From positions 1-17,480 of the forward strand of contig CAYOYC010000014.1 in assembly GCA_964408125.1 (NCBI GenBank): a stretch of DNA of 17,480 bases, given 5' to 3'. Numbering within the stretch: position 1 is the first letter of the stretch; each line of letters starts with the position of its first letter. A program made the translations under genes and the position numbers. This DNA is from CABMGO01 sp964408125. GTDB lineage: Archaea > Nanobdellota > Nanobdellia > Pacearchaeales > GW2011-AR1. The notes beneath the pieces were generated by a model. It was not told the origin of the DNA, did no database searches, and saw only the letters and a list, made by a program, of their open reading frames with translations. Of the stretch, positions 7,230 through 13,394 are shown piece by piece.

Positions 7230-7699
7230 AAGATGAAAATTTTGAAAAGCTATGTCTTTTAGGAATGGAGATTATTAAAAAAAATGGTCCGCCAAGATTA
7301 GTCAAAAGCTTCTTTGATACTAGAAAATTTGAGATGGAGTACTGCTCAAGAGTCTTCAGATATGCAGATAATTGTTTGGGAATTTTTAATAAAGCAGATA
7401 GCAATTACAGAGAACTTTCTATCTGGAGCGCAGAAGAGTCTCCTGAAGAAGAGAGGTTGGCTTGCGTAACCGATTGCTGGCAGAATTTTAAGGAATCGCC
7501 TTTATTCAGACTAAAAATACAAGACTATGCAGATGGATATACCTCATCTTCTTGCCAGGTAGGTTTATTTGGTAAAGACATGGGTGGAGCAAGCGCTTAC
7601 AGCAGTTACAGATATCCAGATATCACAAGGGTCTGCAACTGTGCAAGCATAATGATTGGACTAGTAAGTGGGCAGGGAGGAAAATCAGTTTATTACTAA
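7226..7699 (+). CDS. Cysteine-containing protein of unknown function (157 aa)
   Basis: ATG 7226 follows GGAGGGAGG with ideal spacing. The protein is soluble with an acidic, helical N-terminal half (FEKLCLLGMEIIKKNGPPRL, SAEESPEEERLACVTDCWQNF) and a glycine/serine/tyrosine-rich C-terminal half (GKDMGGASAYSSYRYPDITRVCNCASIMIGLVSG). Seven cysteines are scattered, including CNC near the end, but no clear zinc-finger spacing is visible. There is no signal peptide or membrane helix. Codon use is AT-rich like the chromosomal background, unlike the 49-aa gene ahead of it. It is the last gene of a plus-strand operon under operator site 1. I do not recognise it. Confidence 0.7.
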   Translation: MKDENFEKLCLLGMEIIKKNGPPRLVKSFFDTRKFEMEYCSRVFRYADNCLGIFNKADSNYRELSIWSAEESPEEERLACVTDCWQNFKESPLFRLKIQDYADGYTSSSCQVGLFGKDMGGASAYSSYRYPDITRVCNCASIMIGLVSGQGGKSVYY

Positions 7700-7759
7700 T
7701 ATAAAAATAAAAAACCAAACAACAGACATAGAAGGAAAAATTCCTCCAAAAACAAAAAA

Positions 7760-7768
7760 CTTAAATAG
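7760..7768 (+). promoter_or_regulatory. TATA-like box of the Maf-like gene
   Basis: CTTAAATAG lies 32 nt upstream of ATG 7792, with no SD before that ATG. A short inverted repeat AGGAA-AAA-TTCCT sits just upstream at 7733-7745. Confidence 0.5.
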
Positions 7769-7791
7769 CTAAAAGCGTTCAAAATGAAAAG

Positions 7792-8397
7792 ATGGTAAGG
7801 CAAAAGATAATTCTAGCTACAACAAGTCCGAGAAGGCATGGGTTAGCACAGCAAATGGGATTGGATTTTGAAATTGCCCCAAGTGATTATGAGGAAGATA
7901 TGACTATGAAACTTTCTCCAAAAGAACTAGCAATGACTCTTGCTTATGGGAAAGCACAGGATGTTGCCAAAAAAAGAAAAGATGGGATTGTTTTGGGAAT
8001 AGATACATTTATTTCTTACAAGGGGGAGAAATTAGGTAAACCGCATACAAAAGAAAAGGCATTTTCACTTTTAAAGAAATTCTCTGGGAAAAAATTGCAG
8101 GTATATTCAGGAGTAGCTTTAATTGATTGTAAAACAAAAAAAGAAATTAAAGATTTTGAAGTTTCTGAAGTTTATTTTAGAAAAATCACAGAGGAGGAGA
8201 TTAAAAACTATATCAAAACAGGAGAACCATTAGATAAAGCAGGAGCTTTTGCGATTCAAGGTCTTGGAAGTATTTTTATTAAAAAGGTAAATGGATGTTA
8301 TGCTAATATAGTCGGTTTTCCTATTGCTAATATTTACAAGAATCTAACAAAACTCGGAGTAAACATCTTCGAGTATGAAAGATGGAAAGGGAAGTAG
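7792..8397 (+). CDS. maf: Maf-like nucleoside triphosphate pyrophosphatase
   Basis: This 201-residue protein of the Maf/Ham1 superfamily hydrolyses non-canonical or surplus nucleoside triphosphates to the monophosphate and pyrophosphate. Family motifs appear in order: ILATTSPRR near the start, VLGIDTFI in place of the usual ADT segment, KLGKPHTKEKAFSLLKKFSGK, VYSGVALI, then GEPLDKAGAFAIQG and the closing IKKVNGCYANIVGFPI. Length is normal. Characterised Maf proteins prefer dTTP/UTP or modified pyrimidine nucleotides; the specificity here cannot be read. It is the first nucleotide-cleaning gene of the region, under its own promoter, and convergent with a minus-strand operon of unknown genes. 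There is no sign of damage. Confidence 0.92.
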   Translation: MVRQKIILATTSPRRHGLAQQMGLDFEIAPSDYEEDMTMKLSPKELAMTLAYGKAQDVAKKRKDGIVLGIDTFISYKGEKLGKPHTKEKAFSLLKKFSGKKLQVYSGVALIDCKTKKEIKDFEVSEVYFRKITEEEIKNYIKTGEPLDKAGAFAIQGLGSIFIKKVNGCYANIVGFPIANIYKNLTKLGVNIFEYERWKGK

Positions 8398-8405
8398 TGA
8401 TTATT

Positions 8406-8419
8406 AAAAAAAGAAAAAA
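8406..8419 (-). terminator. Oligo-T terminator of the 9430-8438 operon
   Basis: On the minus strand, TTTTTTCTTTTTTT follows the stop at 8438 by about 18 nt. Runs of T are the usual intrinsic termination signal in archaea. Confidence 0.5.
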
Positions 8420-8437
8420 TTAATTTTATCGGTGAGA

Positions 8438-8887
8438 CTACTTCATTCTATACAACCTCACTCTATGGATGTTGGGCTGCACTTTGTAATCCCATTCTCG
8501 TTTTGCCATTCGATGAACATAGGGTCTTGATGCTTTCGAATATTCTTTTGGAGAGAATTCTTTTAGTGTTCTTTTGCCACGAAGTTCAAAAAGAGCATCT
8601 TCTTCGATTTTTTTGTTCATTGCATCGACAATCTCGTTCATGCTTGTCATGTTCCATGATTTTAGAATCATCCCATTCTGTAAAGTGTCTGCATGCCCAG
8701 ATCCATCTATTTCAGGCATTCCGTAAAAGAATCTTACCTTGCCATCGCTACCATACACTACTAGATGGTCCGTTGCTTGCATGGCAAGATCCCTTCCAGC
8801 CTGTGCCAGTACTTCCACTGGTACACACCCTAAGTCAATTGCATTCATCCATTCGCTTAGCTTTCCTTCTCTTGTTTTTATTCTCAT
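8438..8887 (-). CDS. Protein of unknown function (149 aa), third gene of minus operon
   Basis: The start ATG 8887 has a strong SD (AAAGGAGGT) about 11 nt upstream. The N-terminal two thirds have mixed alpha/beta character, with DHLVVYGSDGKVRFFYGMPE resembling two strands and a turn. The C-terminal third is basic (RGKRTLKEFSPKEYSKASRPYVHRMAKREWDYKV), suggesting nucleic-acid or ribosome contact, though this is only a charge argument. There is no signal peptide, membrane helix or recognised motif. Codons are richer in G+C than in the housekeeping genes. It is the last gene of a three-gene operon under operator site 2. Confidence 0.7.
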   Translation of the reverse strand: MRIKTREGKLSEWMNAIDLGCVPVEVLAQAGRDLAMQATDHLVVYGSDGKVRFFYGMPEIDGSGHADTLQNGMILKSWNMTSMNEIVDAMNKKIEEDALFELRGKRTLKEFSPKEYSKASRPYVHRMAKREWDYKVQPNIHRVRLYRMK

Positions 8888-8941
8888 TTTTTGTTTTTAC
8901 CTCCTTTCAATATTTTCGAATTTATTGTTTGTTCTTCCATT

Positions 8942-9151
8942 TTATCTCCGGAATGGCGAGCTAATTCCAATTCTCCCGCAAATTTTTTCTAATTCTCCCA
9001 AAGGCAAATAAGGTTTTGCTTCTTCGAAGGGATCATATTGGTAGTCCCATCCAGGATAACTCGCAACAGACATTATTTCCGAAGAGATTCTCCCTACGAG
9101 TCGCTCATATTCTTCTAATAGCTCTCTATAGTTTGGTTCTTTGTCAGTCAT
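8942..9151 (-). CDS. Small acidic protein of unknown function (69 aa), second gene of minus operon
   Basis: ATG 9151 is preceded by CAGGAGGAAAAA, a strong SD. The N-terminus is a charged helix (NYRELLEEYERLVGRISSEI), followed by an aromatic stretch (YPGWDYQYDPFEEAKPYLPLG) and a short helix ending in SSPFRR. There is no membrane segment. Its position between two SD-led genes on the same strand, with a 54-nt gap on one side and 69 nt on the other, supports a single transcript. The family is not recognised. Confidence 0.65.
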   Translation of the reverse strand: MTDKEPNYRELLEEYERLVGRISSEIMSVASYPGWDYQYDPFEEAKPYLPLGELEKICGRIGISSPFRR

Positions 9152-9220
9152 TTTTTCCTCCTGCGTTTTTAGTTTGAATGTTTGTATTTAGTGTTTTCAT
9201 TTCATTTTTTTATTTTCTTT

Positions 9221-9430
9221 TTATGTGTAGGCAGATTCTCTGGTCCCGTAGGCTTGATTGATTTCAGCTATTATTAGGCTGTAGATTCTCTGCCCATGCT
9301 TCTGTTGTTCGTGTCTGTTCAGGTTGTGCGTTGTGAAGTGTTCGTCGAGTATTGCCCACTGATGAGCTAGTTCTTCTATTTTTCCCAAGTTCTCAGGGTC
9401 TACCCTTAGCATTTGTTTTGTTTTTTCCAT
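9221..9430 (-). CDS. Small helical protein of unknown function (69 aa), first gene of minus operon
   Basis: ATG 9430 has the SD CAGGAG six nt upstream, and the predicted transcript start is about 23 nt upstream. The protein appears all-helical and rich in His and Gln (GKIEELAHQWAILDEHF, NRHEQQKHGQRIYSLIIAEI). It has no recognised motif and no membrane helix. Codons are richer in C and G than the background. It leads the operon that continues with the 69-aa and 149-aa proteins and is divergent from 9543-9904 across operator site 2. Size and charge would suit a small DNA- or RNA-binding protein, but that is speculation. Confidence 0.65.
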   Translation of the reverse strand: MEKTKQMLRVDPENLGKIEELAHQWAILDEHFTTHNLNRHEQQKHGQRIYSLIIAEINQAYGTRESAYT

Positions 9431-9485
9431 GTTGTTCTCCTGGATTTAGTTAATGTATCATAAGAAAAAAGCTATTTAGATTTGT

Positions 9486-9505
9486 GTTGTGGAAATGACT
9501 ACAAC
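9486..9505. promoter_or_regulatory. Palindromic operator site 2 between divergent promoters
   Basis: GTTGTGG-AAATGA-CTACAAC is the same motif and spacing as site 1. Here the palindrome extends to 30 bp (9481-9510) with arms TTTGTGTTGTGG and CTACAACACAAA, 11 of 12 positions paired. The minus-strand TATA-like box TCTAAATAGC lies at 9471-9480, and the plus-strand box AACTTATGTA at 9509-9518, at the same distance from the palindrome as AACTTATCTA in site 1. Confidence 0.8.
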
Positions 9506-9542
9506 ACAAACTTATGTAGGGTTTTTGTTTGATTTGATTAAC

Positions 9543-9590
9543 ATGGTAAAAATAAAAATTAAAGAATTGAAAGGAGGTGAAGAAAAATGA
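9543..9590 (+). CDS. 15-aa leader peptide ORF overlapping the next gene
   Basis: ATG 9543 lies 32 nt downstream of the CTTATGTA box, so it would be the leaderless first start of this transcript. The 15 codons (MVKIKIKELKGGEEK) contain GGA GGT, the SD of the next gene, and the stop overlaps the next start (ATGA). The peptide shares a MKIK/VKIKIK beginning and an SD-encoded GG with the 24-aa ORF at 7155. It is probably a translation-coupling leader; a functional peptide is not excluded. Confidence 0.45.
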   Translation: MVKIKIKELKGGEEK

Positions 9591-9904
9591 AAACAAATAT
9601 AACTTATGTTGGAAGCTGGACATTGGCACTTGCTGATGAACCTGAAGAGCCTAGAGAAAGAGAGCATAAATTGGTTTTGAAGGGTTTTTCTGCAAGTTCA
9701 TCTGATAGCTATACCTTGGAAGATTGGGTAAAAGCTAGGTGTAAACACGAGGGGAGGGGATTTCCAATGAGAGATGGGACGATTTATCCAACTCAATCTT
9801 GGAAAGACATGACCTCACAAGCACAGACAAGAGCAGTCAGAGAATTAGTTTATAAAAGAGAAGTTAAGAGAGCTTTGGGTCCTACAGAGAATTATTGGAA
9901 ATAA
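9587..9904 (+). CDS. Protein of unknown function (105 aa)
   Basis: ATG 9587 is preceded by AAAGGAGGT with good spacing. The N-terminal third looks like beta strands (NITYVGSWTLALADE) followed by an acidic turn (EPEEPRERE). The C-terminal part is basic and helical (SQAQTRAVRELVYKREVKRAL) and ends in NYWK. There is no membrane helix or recognised motif. It is transcribed with the 15-aa leader from the plus-strand side of operator site 2, so it probably responds to the same regulator as the minus operon. Codon use is intermediate. The true function is not visible. Confidence 0.7.
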   Translation: MKTNITYVGSWTLALADEPEEPREREHKLVLKGFSASSSDSYTLEDWVKARCKHEGRGFPMRDGTIYPTQSWKDMTSQAQTRAVRELVYKREVKRALGPTENYWK

Positions 9905-9936
9905 ATAACTTAGATTAAACAACTCTTTTCTCTAAA

Positions 9937-10722
9937 TCATATAATCTCAAAATCAAGAATCAAAGGCAAATGATCTGAGATTTTGGTGTCTATGACTCTA
10001 AAGTCTTTTACCTTTATTTTATCATTAACAAAAACATAGTCTATAACATTTTCTCCCTTATCGGTGCCATCATCAAACTTGGGTCTTGTTGATTTAATGC
10101 CTAACTCCGTAATTAGACTTCTAAATTCTTTGCCAATGAGTCTAATTCCTTTTGTTTCTGGTAAAAGATTAAAGTCTCCTACAATAATCGTGGGGATATT
10201 TTTTCTTTTTGCAGCTTTTAGAATATATTTACATTGAGACAAAGCTCTCTCTCCACCCATCTTATCTTTAGACCATGTTCCATGAAGATTTAATATTTGT
10301 AACTTCTTACCCTTTACTTCAATTTCTGCAATTACTACCGATCTAGGTTCATCTTCGTTAGTCCAATTAGTGCTATCCAAACAATCAGAATAATGTTGAT
10401 AAAAATGTTCGTTTGTTGCAGAAATAATTGGAAATTTGGACATAATTTCATTTCCTTGTTCAACTAAACCCCCAAAGTCCATATGTAACTTTCCGTTTTT
10501 CATAAATTTACTTGCAATCCATTTTGGACCAAAAAATTTATAAGGGAATTTGGCAATTTTGTTAATGTCTTCTTGAGACCTATATATTTTGAAAACTTTT
10601 TTTTCTAATGGCCTCATAATTTCTTGATAGGCAACAAAATCTGGATTTTGCGATTTTATAAATTTTCCAATTTCTTTAGAATTATCTATTTTTAATGCAA
10701 CATTCAAACTAATTAATTTCAT
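9937..10722 (-). CDS. Endonuclease/exonuclease/phosphatase (EEP) family hydrolase
   Basis: This 261-residue protein has all the EEP (ExoIII/DNase I fold) signatures: ISLNV with N7, QE with the metal-binding E34, NLHGTW with H147, VGDFNLLP with D183 and N185, IDYVFV with D228, and SDHLPL with the catalytic D250-H251 pair. Such enzymes cleave phosphodiester or phosphomonoester bonds in DNA, RNA, lipids or cofactors, using a divalent metal. The length is that of ExoIII-like proteins, but I cannot tell an AP endonuclease from another phosphodiesterase. There is no signal peptide, so it is cytoplasmic. The start follows a TATA-like box 28 nt upstream. It is divergent from the cytidine deaminase gene. 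Confidence 0.9.
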   Translation of the reverse strand: MKLISLNVALKIDNSKEIGKFIKSQNPDFVAYQEIMRPLEKKVFKIYRSQEDINKIAKFPYKFFGPKWIASKFMKNGKLHMDFGGLVEQGNEIMSKFPIISATNEHFYQHYSDCLDSTNWTNEDEPRSVVIAEIEVKGKKLQILNLHGTWSKDKMGGERALSQCKYILKAAKRKNIPTIIVGDFNLLPETKGIRLIGKEFRSLITELGIKSTRPKFDDGTDKGENVIDYVFVNDKIKVKDFRVIDTKISDHLPLILDFEII

Positions 10723-10740
10723 TTTATCTCTTTTTTTTAT

Positions 10741-10750
10741 TAATTTAATA
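10741..10750 (-). promoter_or_regulatory. TATA-like box of the EEP hydrolase gene
   Basis: The minus strand reads TATTAAATTA, with its first base 28 nt upstream of ATG 10722. A second candidate box, CTTTATAAGC, at 10761-10770 would give a leader of about 20 nt instead. Confidence 0.4.
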
Positions 10751-10814
10751 GTTCTAATAAGCTTATAAAGATTTGCAAAAGGATCTGTTATCCAAATCTG
10801 TAATAAAAGAATAG

Positions 10815-10824
10815 TTTAAAAATA
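10815..10824 (+). promoter_or_regulatory. TATA-like box of the cytidine deaminase-like gene
   Basis: TTTAAAAATA begins 29 nt upstream of ATG 10844 and there is no SD, so the transcript is probably leaderless. Confidence 0.55.
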
Positions 10825-10843
10825 GAGAAGGTCTTAAAACTAT

Positions 10844-11233
10844 ATGGAACTAACAAAAGAGGATAAAAAATTAATAAATAAAGCAAAGTCGATGGTTGAT
10901 AAAAGAAAGATATACGATGGGGAACTTTCTGCTGTTGGTTGCGCTTTAATTTCTAAAAGTGGAAAATTGTTTACAGGAGCTAATTGGGATTTGTGGTGTG
11001 GAGTCGGATTTTGCGCAGAGTCTTCTGCTATATCAAATATGATTTCGCATTCTAGGGATATTGAGATAGAGACAATAGTTGCTTGTAGTAAAGAAAGAGT
11101 AATGCCTCCTTGCGGAAGATGCAGGGAAGTTATGGCTTTGTTAGATAAGAGAAATTTAGAAAATACTTGGATCATTGTTTCTGATACTAAAAAAGTTAAG
11201 CTAAAAGAACTTCTTCCTTATGATTGGAGATAG
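10844..11233 (+). CDS. cdd: Cytidine deaminase-like zinc enzyme
   Basis: This 129-residue protein has the deaminase zinc site: CAE (C57, E59) and PPCGRC (C90, C93), with E59 as the proton shuttle. It would convert cytidine or deoxycytidine to uridine or deoxyuridine in pyrimidine salvage, in the cytoplasm. The substrate-side segment TGANWDL takes the place of the usual NVE motif, and the protein ends in LLPYDWR, close to the LLP ending of tetrameric cytidine deaminases. Blasticidin-S-deaminase-like members look similar, so the exact substrate is less sure than the family. The gene is single, with its own leaderless promoter, next to other nucleotide enzymes. Confidence 0.88.
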   Translation: MELTKEDKKLINKAKSMVDKRKIYDGELSAVGCALISKSGKLFTGANWDLWCGVGFCAESSAISNMISHSRDIEIETIVACSKERVMPPCGRCREVMALLDKRNLENTWIIVSDTKKVKLKELLPYDWR

Positions 11234-11272
11234 TTCTTCCTAGTTCTTCTTTTCACATATTCTTTAGTAAGA

Positions 11273-11923
11273 TTATAGCTTACTCTTTAAATTCCTAATC
11301 AAATCAGAGATAAAATATTTATCCATATCTAAATTTTCTTGTTTATTTCCAGAGTTAACGATTATCCAGCTTCCATATTTATAAATTGAATCTGGATCAT
11401 AATTGTTACCCAGTTCAAAATAAGATCTAATTCTTTTAAGCCGCTCATCATCAAGAACTTTTTTAAAATGTTTAAATCTTTCAACAGGATCTGAGCAAAT
11501 TTCTGCTATAATTCTTTCATCTAAAGGAGAAAAGACTCTTAATTTTTCACTACTTCCACAAGAAGAACTATCTTCTTGTTCTAATCCAAAAAAATTAGTT
11601 AAATCTCCAGATTTAGTTTGATATCTTCTTAGCGAAATCTTCTCAAAGGAATCCCGATCTTTATGTTCTGCCTCAAATAAAACTTGTGGAACATGTTCTT
11701 CTGCAAAAGATTTAATAAATTCTACATAATCTAGACTAGGACTTATTTCGCTCTTTCGTCTTCCCAATCTCCAAATTTCTGCTTGCGTAGCTAAATATCT
11801 CTGATAAACTGGGTCTTTCTCTAAATTAGCCCTAATTGCTTCTTGATCTCCTATAGTTCTTACTACTTCTACAATCTTTCCATCTATCTGACTTCTAATT
11901 CTCGCAAAATCCAATTCTGTCAT
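11273..11923 (-). CDS. Protein of unknown function (216 aa), third regulon pair (left)
   Basis: ATG 11923 has the SD AAGGAGGT about 7 nt upstream. The protein is soluble and charged, with long helices at the start (DFARIRSQIDGKIVEVVRTI, VYQRYLATQAEIWRLGRRKS) and end (YFISDLIRNLKSKL). A serine/cysteine-rich loop (EDSSSCGSS) lies near the middle, and PVERFKHFKKVLDDERLKRI follows. I recognise no family. The predicted transcript starts near 12002, giving a leader of about 80 nt that is unusually long for this window and contains short reading frames. It is divergent from the ITPase-TrmB operon across operator site 3. Confidence 0.7.
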   Translation of the reverse strand: MTELDFARIRSQIDGKIVEVVRTIGDQEAIRANLEKDPVYQRYLATQAEIWRLGRRKSEISPSLDYVEFIKSFAEEHVPQVLFEAEHKDRDSFEKISLRRYQTKSGDLTNFFGLEQEDSSSCGSSEKLRVFSPLDERIIAEICSDPVERFKHFKKVLDDERLKRIRSYFELGNNYDPDSIYKYGSWIIVNSGNKQENLDMDKYFISDLIRNLKSKL

Positions 11924-11999
11924 TTTTATACCTCCTTGATTTTATGGTGGTTTGTCGACCTCCATTGCCGCTCTTTCTTGAGTATTTCTTGTTTAACAT
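11895..11999 (-). CDS. Possible 34-aa basic upstream ORF overlapping the 216-aa gene
   Basis: ATG 11999 lies 32 nt from the minus-strand TATA-like box at 12022-12031, so it could be the leaderless first start. The frame encodes a very basic peptide (MLNKKYSRKSGNGG, later KSRRYKNDR) and ends 29 nt inside the next gene in another frame. It also overlaps a 7-codon frame starting ATGGAGGTCGAC. It might regulate translation of the 216-aa protein, or be chance. Support is only positional. Confidence 0.25.
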   Translation of the reverse strand: MLNKKYSRKSGNGGRQTTIKSRRYKNDRIGFCEN

Positions 12000-12034
12000 A
12001 AAAAAGTAAAGAAAAGTTATGTATTTTAAATAAT

Positions 12035-12054
12035 GTTGTAGCCAAACCCACAAC
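12035..12054. promoter_or_regulatory. Palindromic operator site 3 between divergent promoters
   Basis: The plus strand reads GTTGTAG-CCAAAC-CCACAAC; the minus strand therefore reads GTTGTGG-N6-CTACAAC, the same motif as sites 1 and 2 in reverse orientation. The palindrome extends to AATGTTGT/ACAACATT. A minus-strand TATA-like box (ATTTAAAATA) lies at 12022-12031 and the plus-strand box ATTTAAATAG at 12055-12064, directly next to the palindrome, so binding there should block both promoters. Confidence 0.75.
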
Positions 12055-12084
12055 ATTTAAATAGTGAAGAAATTAAGTCTATTT

Positions 12085-12657
12085 ATGAAAAAAGAAGATA
12101 AAAAAGAAGTGATATTCATTACAGGAAACGAAGATAAATTTAGAGAATTTGGAGAAATTATTAAAAGCTTTAAGTTAATAAGAGAAAATATTGATTTACC
12201 CGAAATTCAAGCAACGCCTGAAGAAATAGTAAAAGAAAAAGCAAAGTTGGCTTGTAAGATGATTGGAAAATCCTGTTTTGTTGATGATACCTCTCTGTGT
12301 TTTAATGATTGGAATGGTTTACCTGGACCTTATATCAAATTTTCTATTAAATATATGGGTGCGGAGAAACTGGCTAAAACATTACTTGCAAATTCAAAAG
12401 ATGTGACTGCTAAAGCAATTACTTCTATAGGTTATTGTGAACCGGGTAAAGAGCCTGTTTGTATTCAAGGAATTACAGAGGGTAAGATAACTATGCCAAG
12501 GGGTAATAAAAATTTTAAAAAAGGATGGGATTCTATTTTTATTCCTAATGGTTCAGATAAGACAAATGGAGAAATGGAACCTCAGGAAAAACACAAATAT
12601 TCACAAAGAACAAAGGCCATAAGGCTATTTGAGAAATTTTTGGAGGGCAATAAATAA
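12085..12657 (+). CDS. Ham1/RdgB-type ITP/XTP pyrophosphatase
   Basis: This 190-residue protein is of the Ham1/ITPase family, which hydrolyses ITP, dITP and XTP to monophosphates and keeps deaminated purines out of nucleic acids. Motifs: FITGNEDKFREF near the start (TGN-K), the acidic DLPEIQATPEEIV segment, FVDDTSLCFNDWNGLPGPYI (usual DSGL...LPGPYI), GWDSIFIPNG and the closing SQRTKAIRLF. I choose ATG 12085 instead of the in-frame GTG 12064, because the TATA-like box at 12055-12064 overlaps that GTG and its TTTAAA core starts 29 nt before the ATG. It is co-transcribed with a TrmB-like regulator gene that begins just after its stop. Confidence 0.92.
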   Translation: MKKEDKKEVIFITGNEDKFREFGEIIKSFKLIRENIDLPEIQATPEEIVKEKAKLACKMIGKSCFVDDTSLCFNDWNGLPGPYIKFSIKYMGAEKLAKTLLANSKDVTAKAITSIGYCEPGKEPVCIQGITEGKITMPRGNKNFKKGWDSIFIPNGSDKTNGEMEPQEKHKYSQRTKAIRLFEKFLEGNK

Positions 12658-12658
12658 A

Positions 12659-13390
12659 ATGGACTTTGAACAAATTCGTGAAACATTAAAACAAATGGGT
12701 CTAGGACATAATGAGTCTAAGATTTATTTAACACTTCTTAAACTTGGACCTAGCATGGCTGGAAAGATAGCAAAAGAGAGTAATATAGACAGAAGTGCTT
12801 GCTATGATTCTCTCAAGGCTCTTTTAAAAAAAGGACTTGTAAGTTATGCAATAGAAGCAAATAGAAAAAAGTTTGCTGCTTCTAATCCTGAGAGATTAAA
12901 GAGCTATATACAAACAAAAATGGAACTAGTTGATTCTGTTCTTGGAAATCTAAAAGATATGTATAAACATACTGAAGAAAAATCTCAAGTTAATATGTTT
13001 AAGGGATTAAAGGGGATAAAAACAGTATTTGATGATATACTTAATAGTGCTAAGGGCAAAGAAAATTTAGTAATTGACTCTTCAGGCAAGTTTGGGGAAA
13101 AAATGCCCTATTATCTTCCTCATTTTATTAGGGGTGTTGAAAAGAATAAAATAACAATAAGACACATTGTTCGAAAAGATAAGGCAGAAGCACTTCATCC
13201 TAGTAAAACAACAACTATTAGATTTTTTCCAAAAATAGTTGGTGAACAAACCCAGACAACTAATATTTATGCAGATAAGGTGGCTATAATTCTTTGGACA
13301 GATGTTCCTGAAGCAGTTATAATAAAGAATAAGGCCGCCGCAGAAGCCTATAGGAGTTATTTTGAAATTCTATGGAAGAGTGCAGGATAA
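12659..13390 (+). CDS. TrmB-family transcription regulator
   Basis: This 243-residue protein has an N-terminal winged helix-turn-helix of TrmB type (GHNESKIYLTLLKLGPSMAG, SNIDRSACYDSLKALLKKGLVSY at about 15-60), a short coiled segment (ELVDSVLGNLKDMYKH) and a C-terminal effector-like domain (VNMFKGLKGIKTVFDDIL to the end). TrmB proteins bind palindromic DNA and sense small molecules, often sugars. ATG 12659 is chosen because it directly follows the ITPase stop and has GGAGGG about 12 nt upstream; a longer frame inside the ITPase gene is unlikely. Its operon lies behind operator site 3, so autoregulation is plausible. The effector is unknown; a nucleotide would fit the context but is not shown. 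Confidence 0.88.
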   Translation: MDFEQIRETLKQMGLGHNESKIYLTLLKLGPSMAGKIAKESNIDRSACYDSLKALLKKGLVSYAIEANRKKFAASNPERLKSYIQTKMELVDSVLGNLKDMYKHTEEKSQVNMFKGLKGIKTVFDDILNSAKGKENLVIDSSGKFGEKMPYYLPHFIRGVEKNKITIRHIVRKDKAEALHPSKTTTIRFFPKIVGEQTQTTNIYADKVAIILWTDVPEAVIIKNKAAAEAYRSYFEILWKSAG

Positions 13391-13394
13391 GAAC

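Noticed and set aside
8503..9011. Two overlapping plus-strand frames opposite the 149-aa and 69-aa genes
   Set aside because: The minus-strand genes have strong SDs, correct spacing and a terminator; the plus-strand frames have none.
10840..11175. Minus-strand frame opposite the cytidine deaminase
   Set aside because: The plus strand encodes the complete zinc site of a deaminase.
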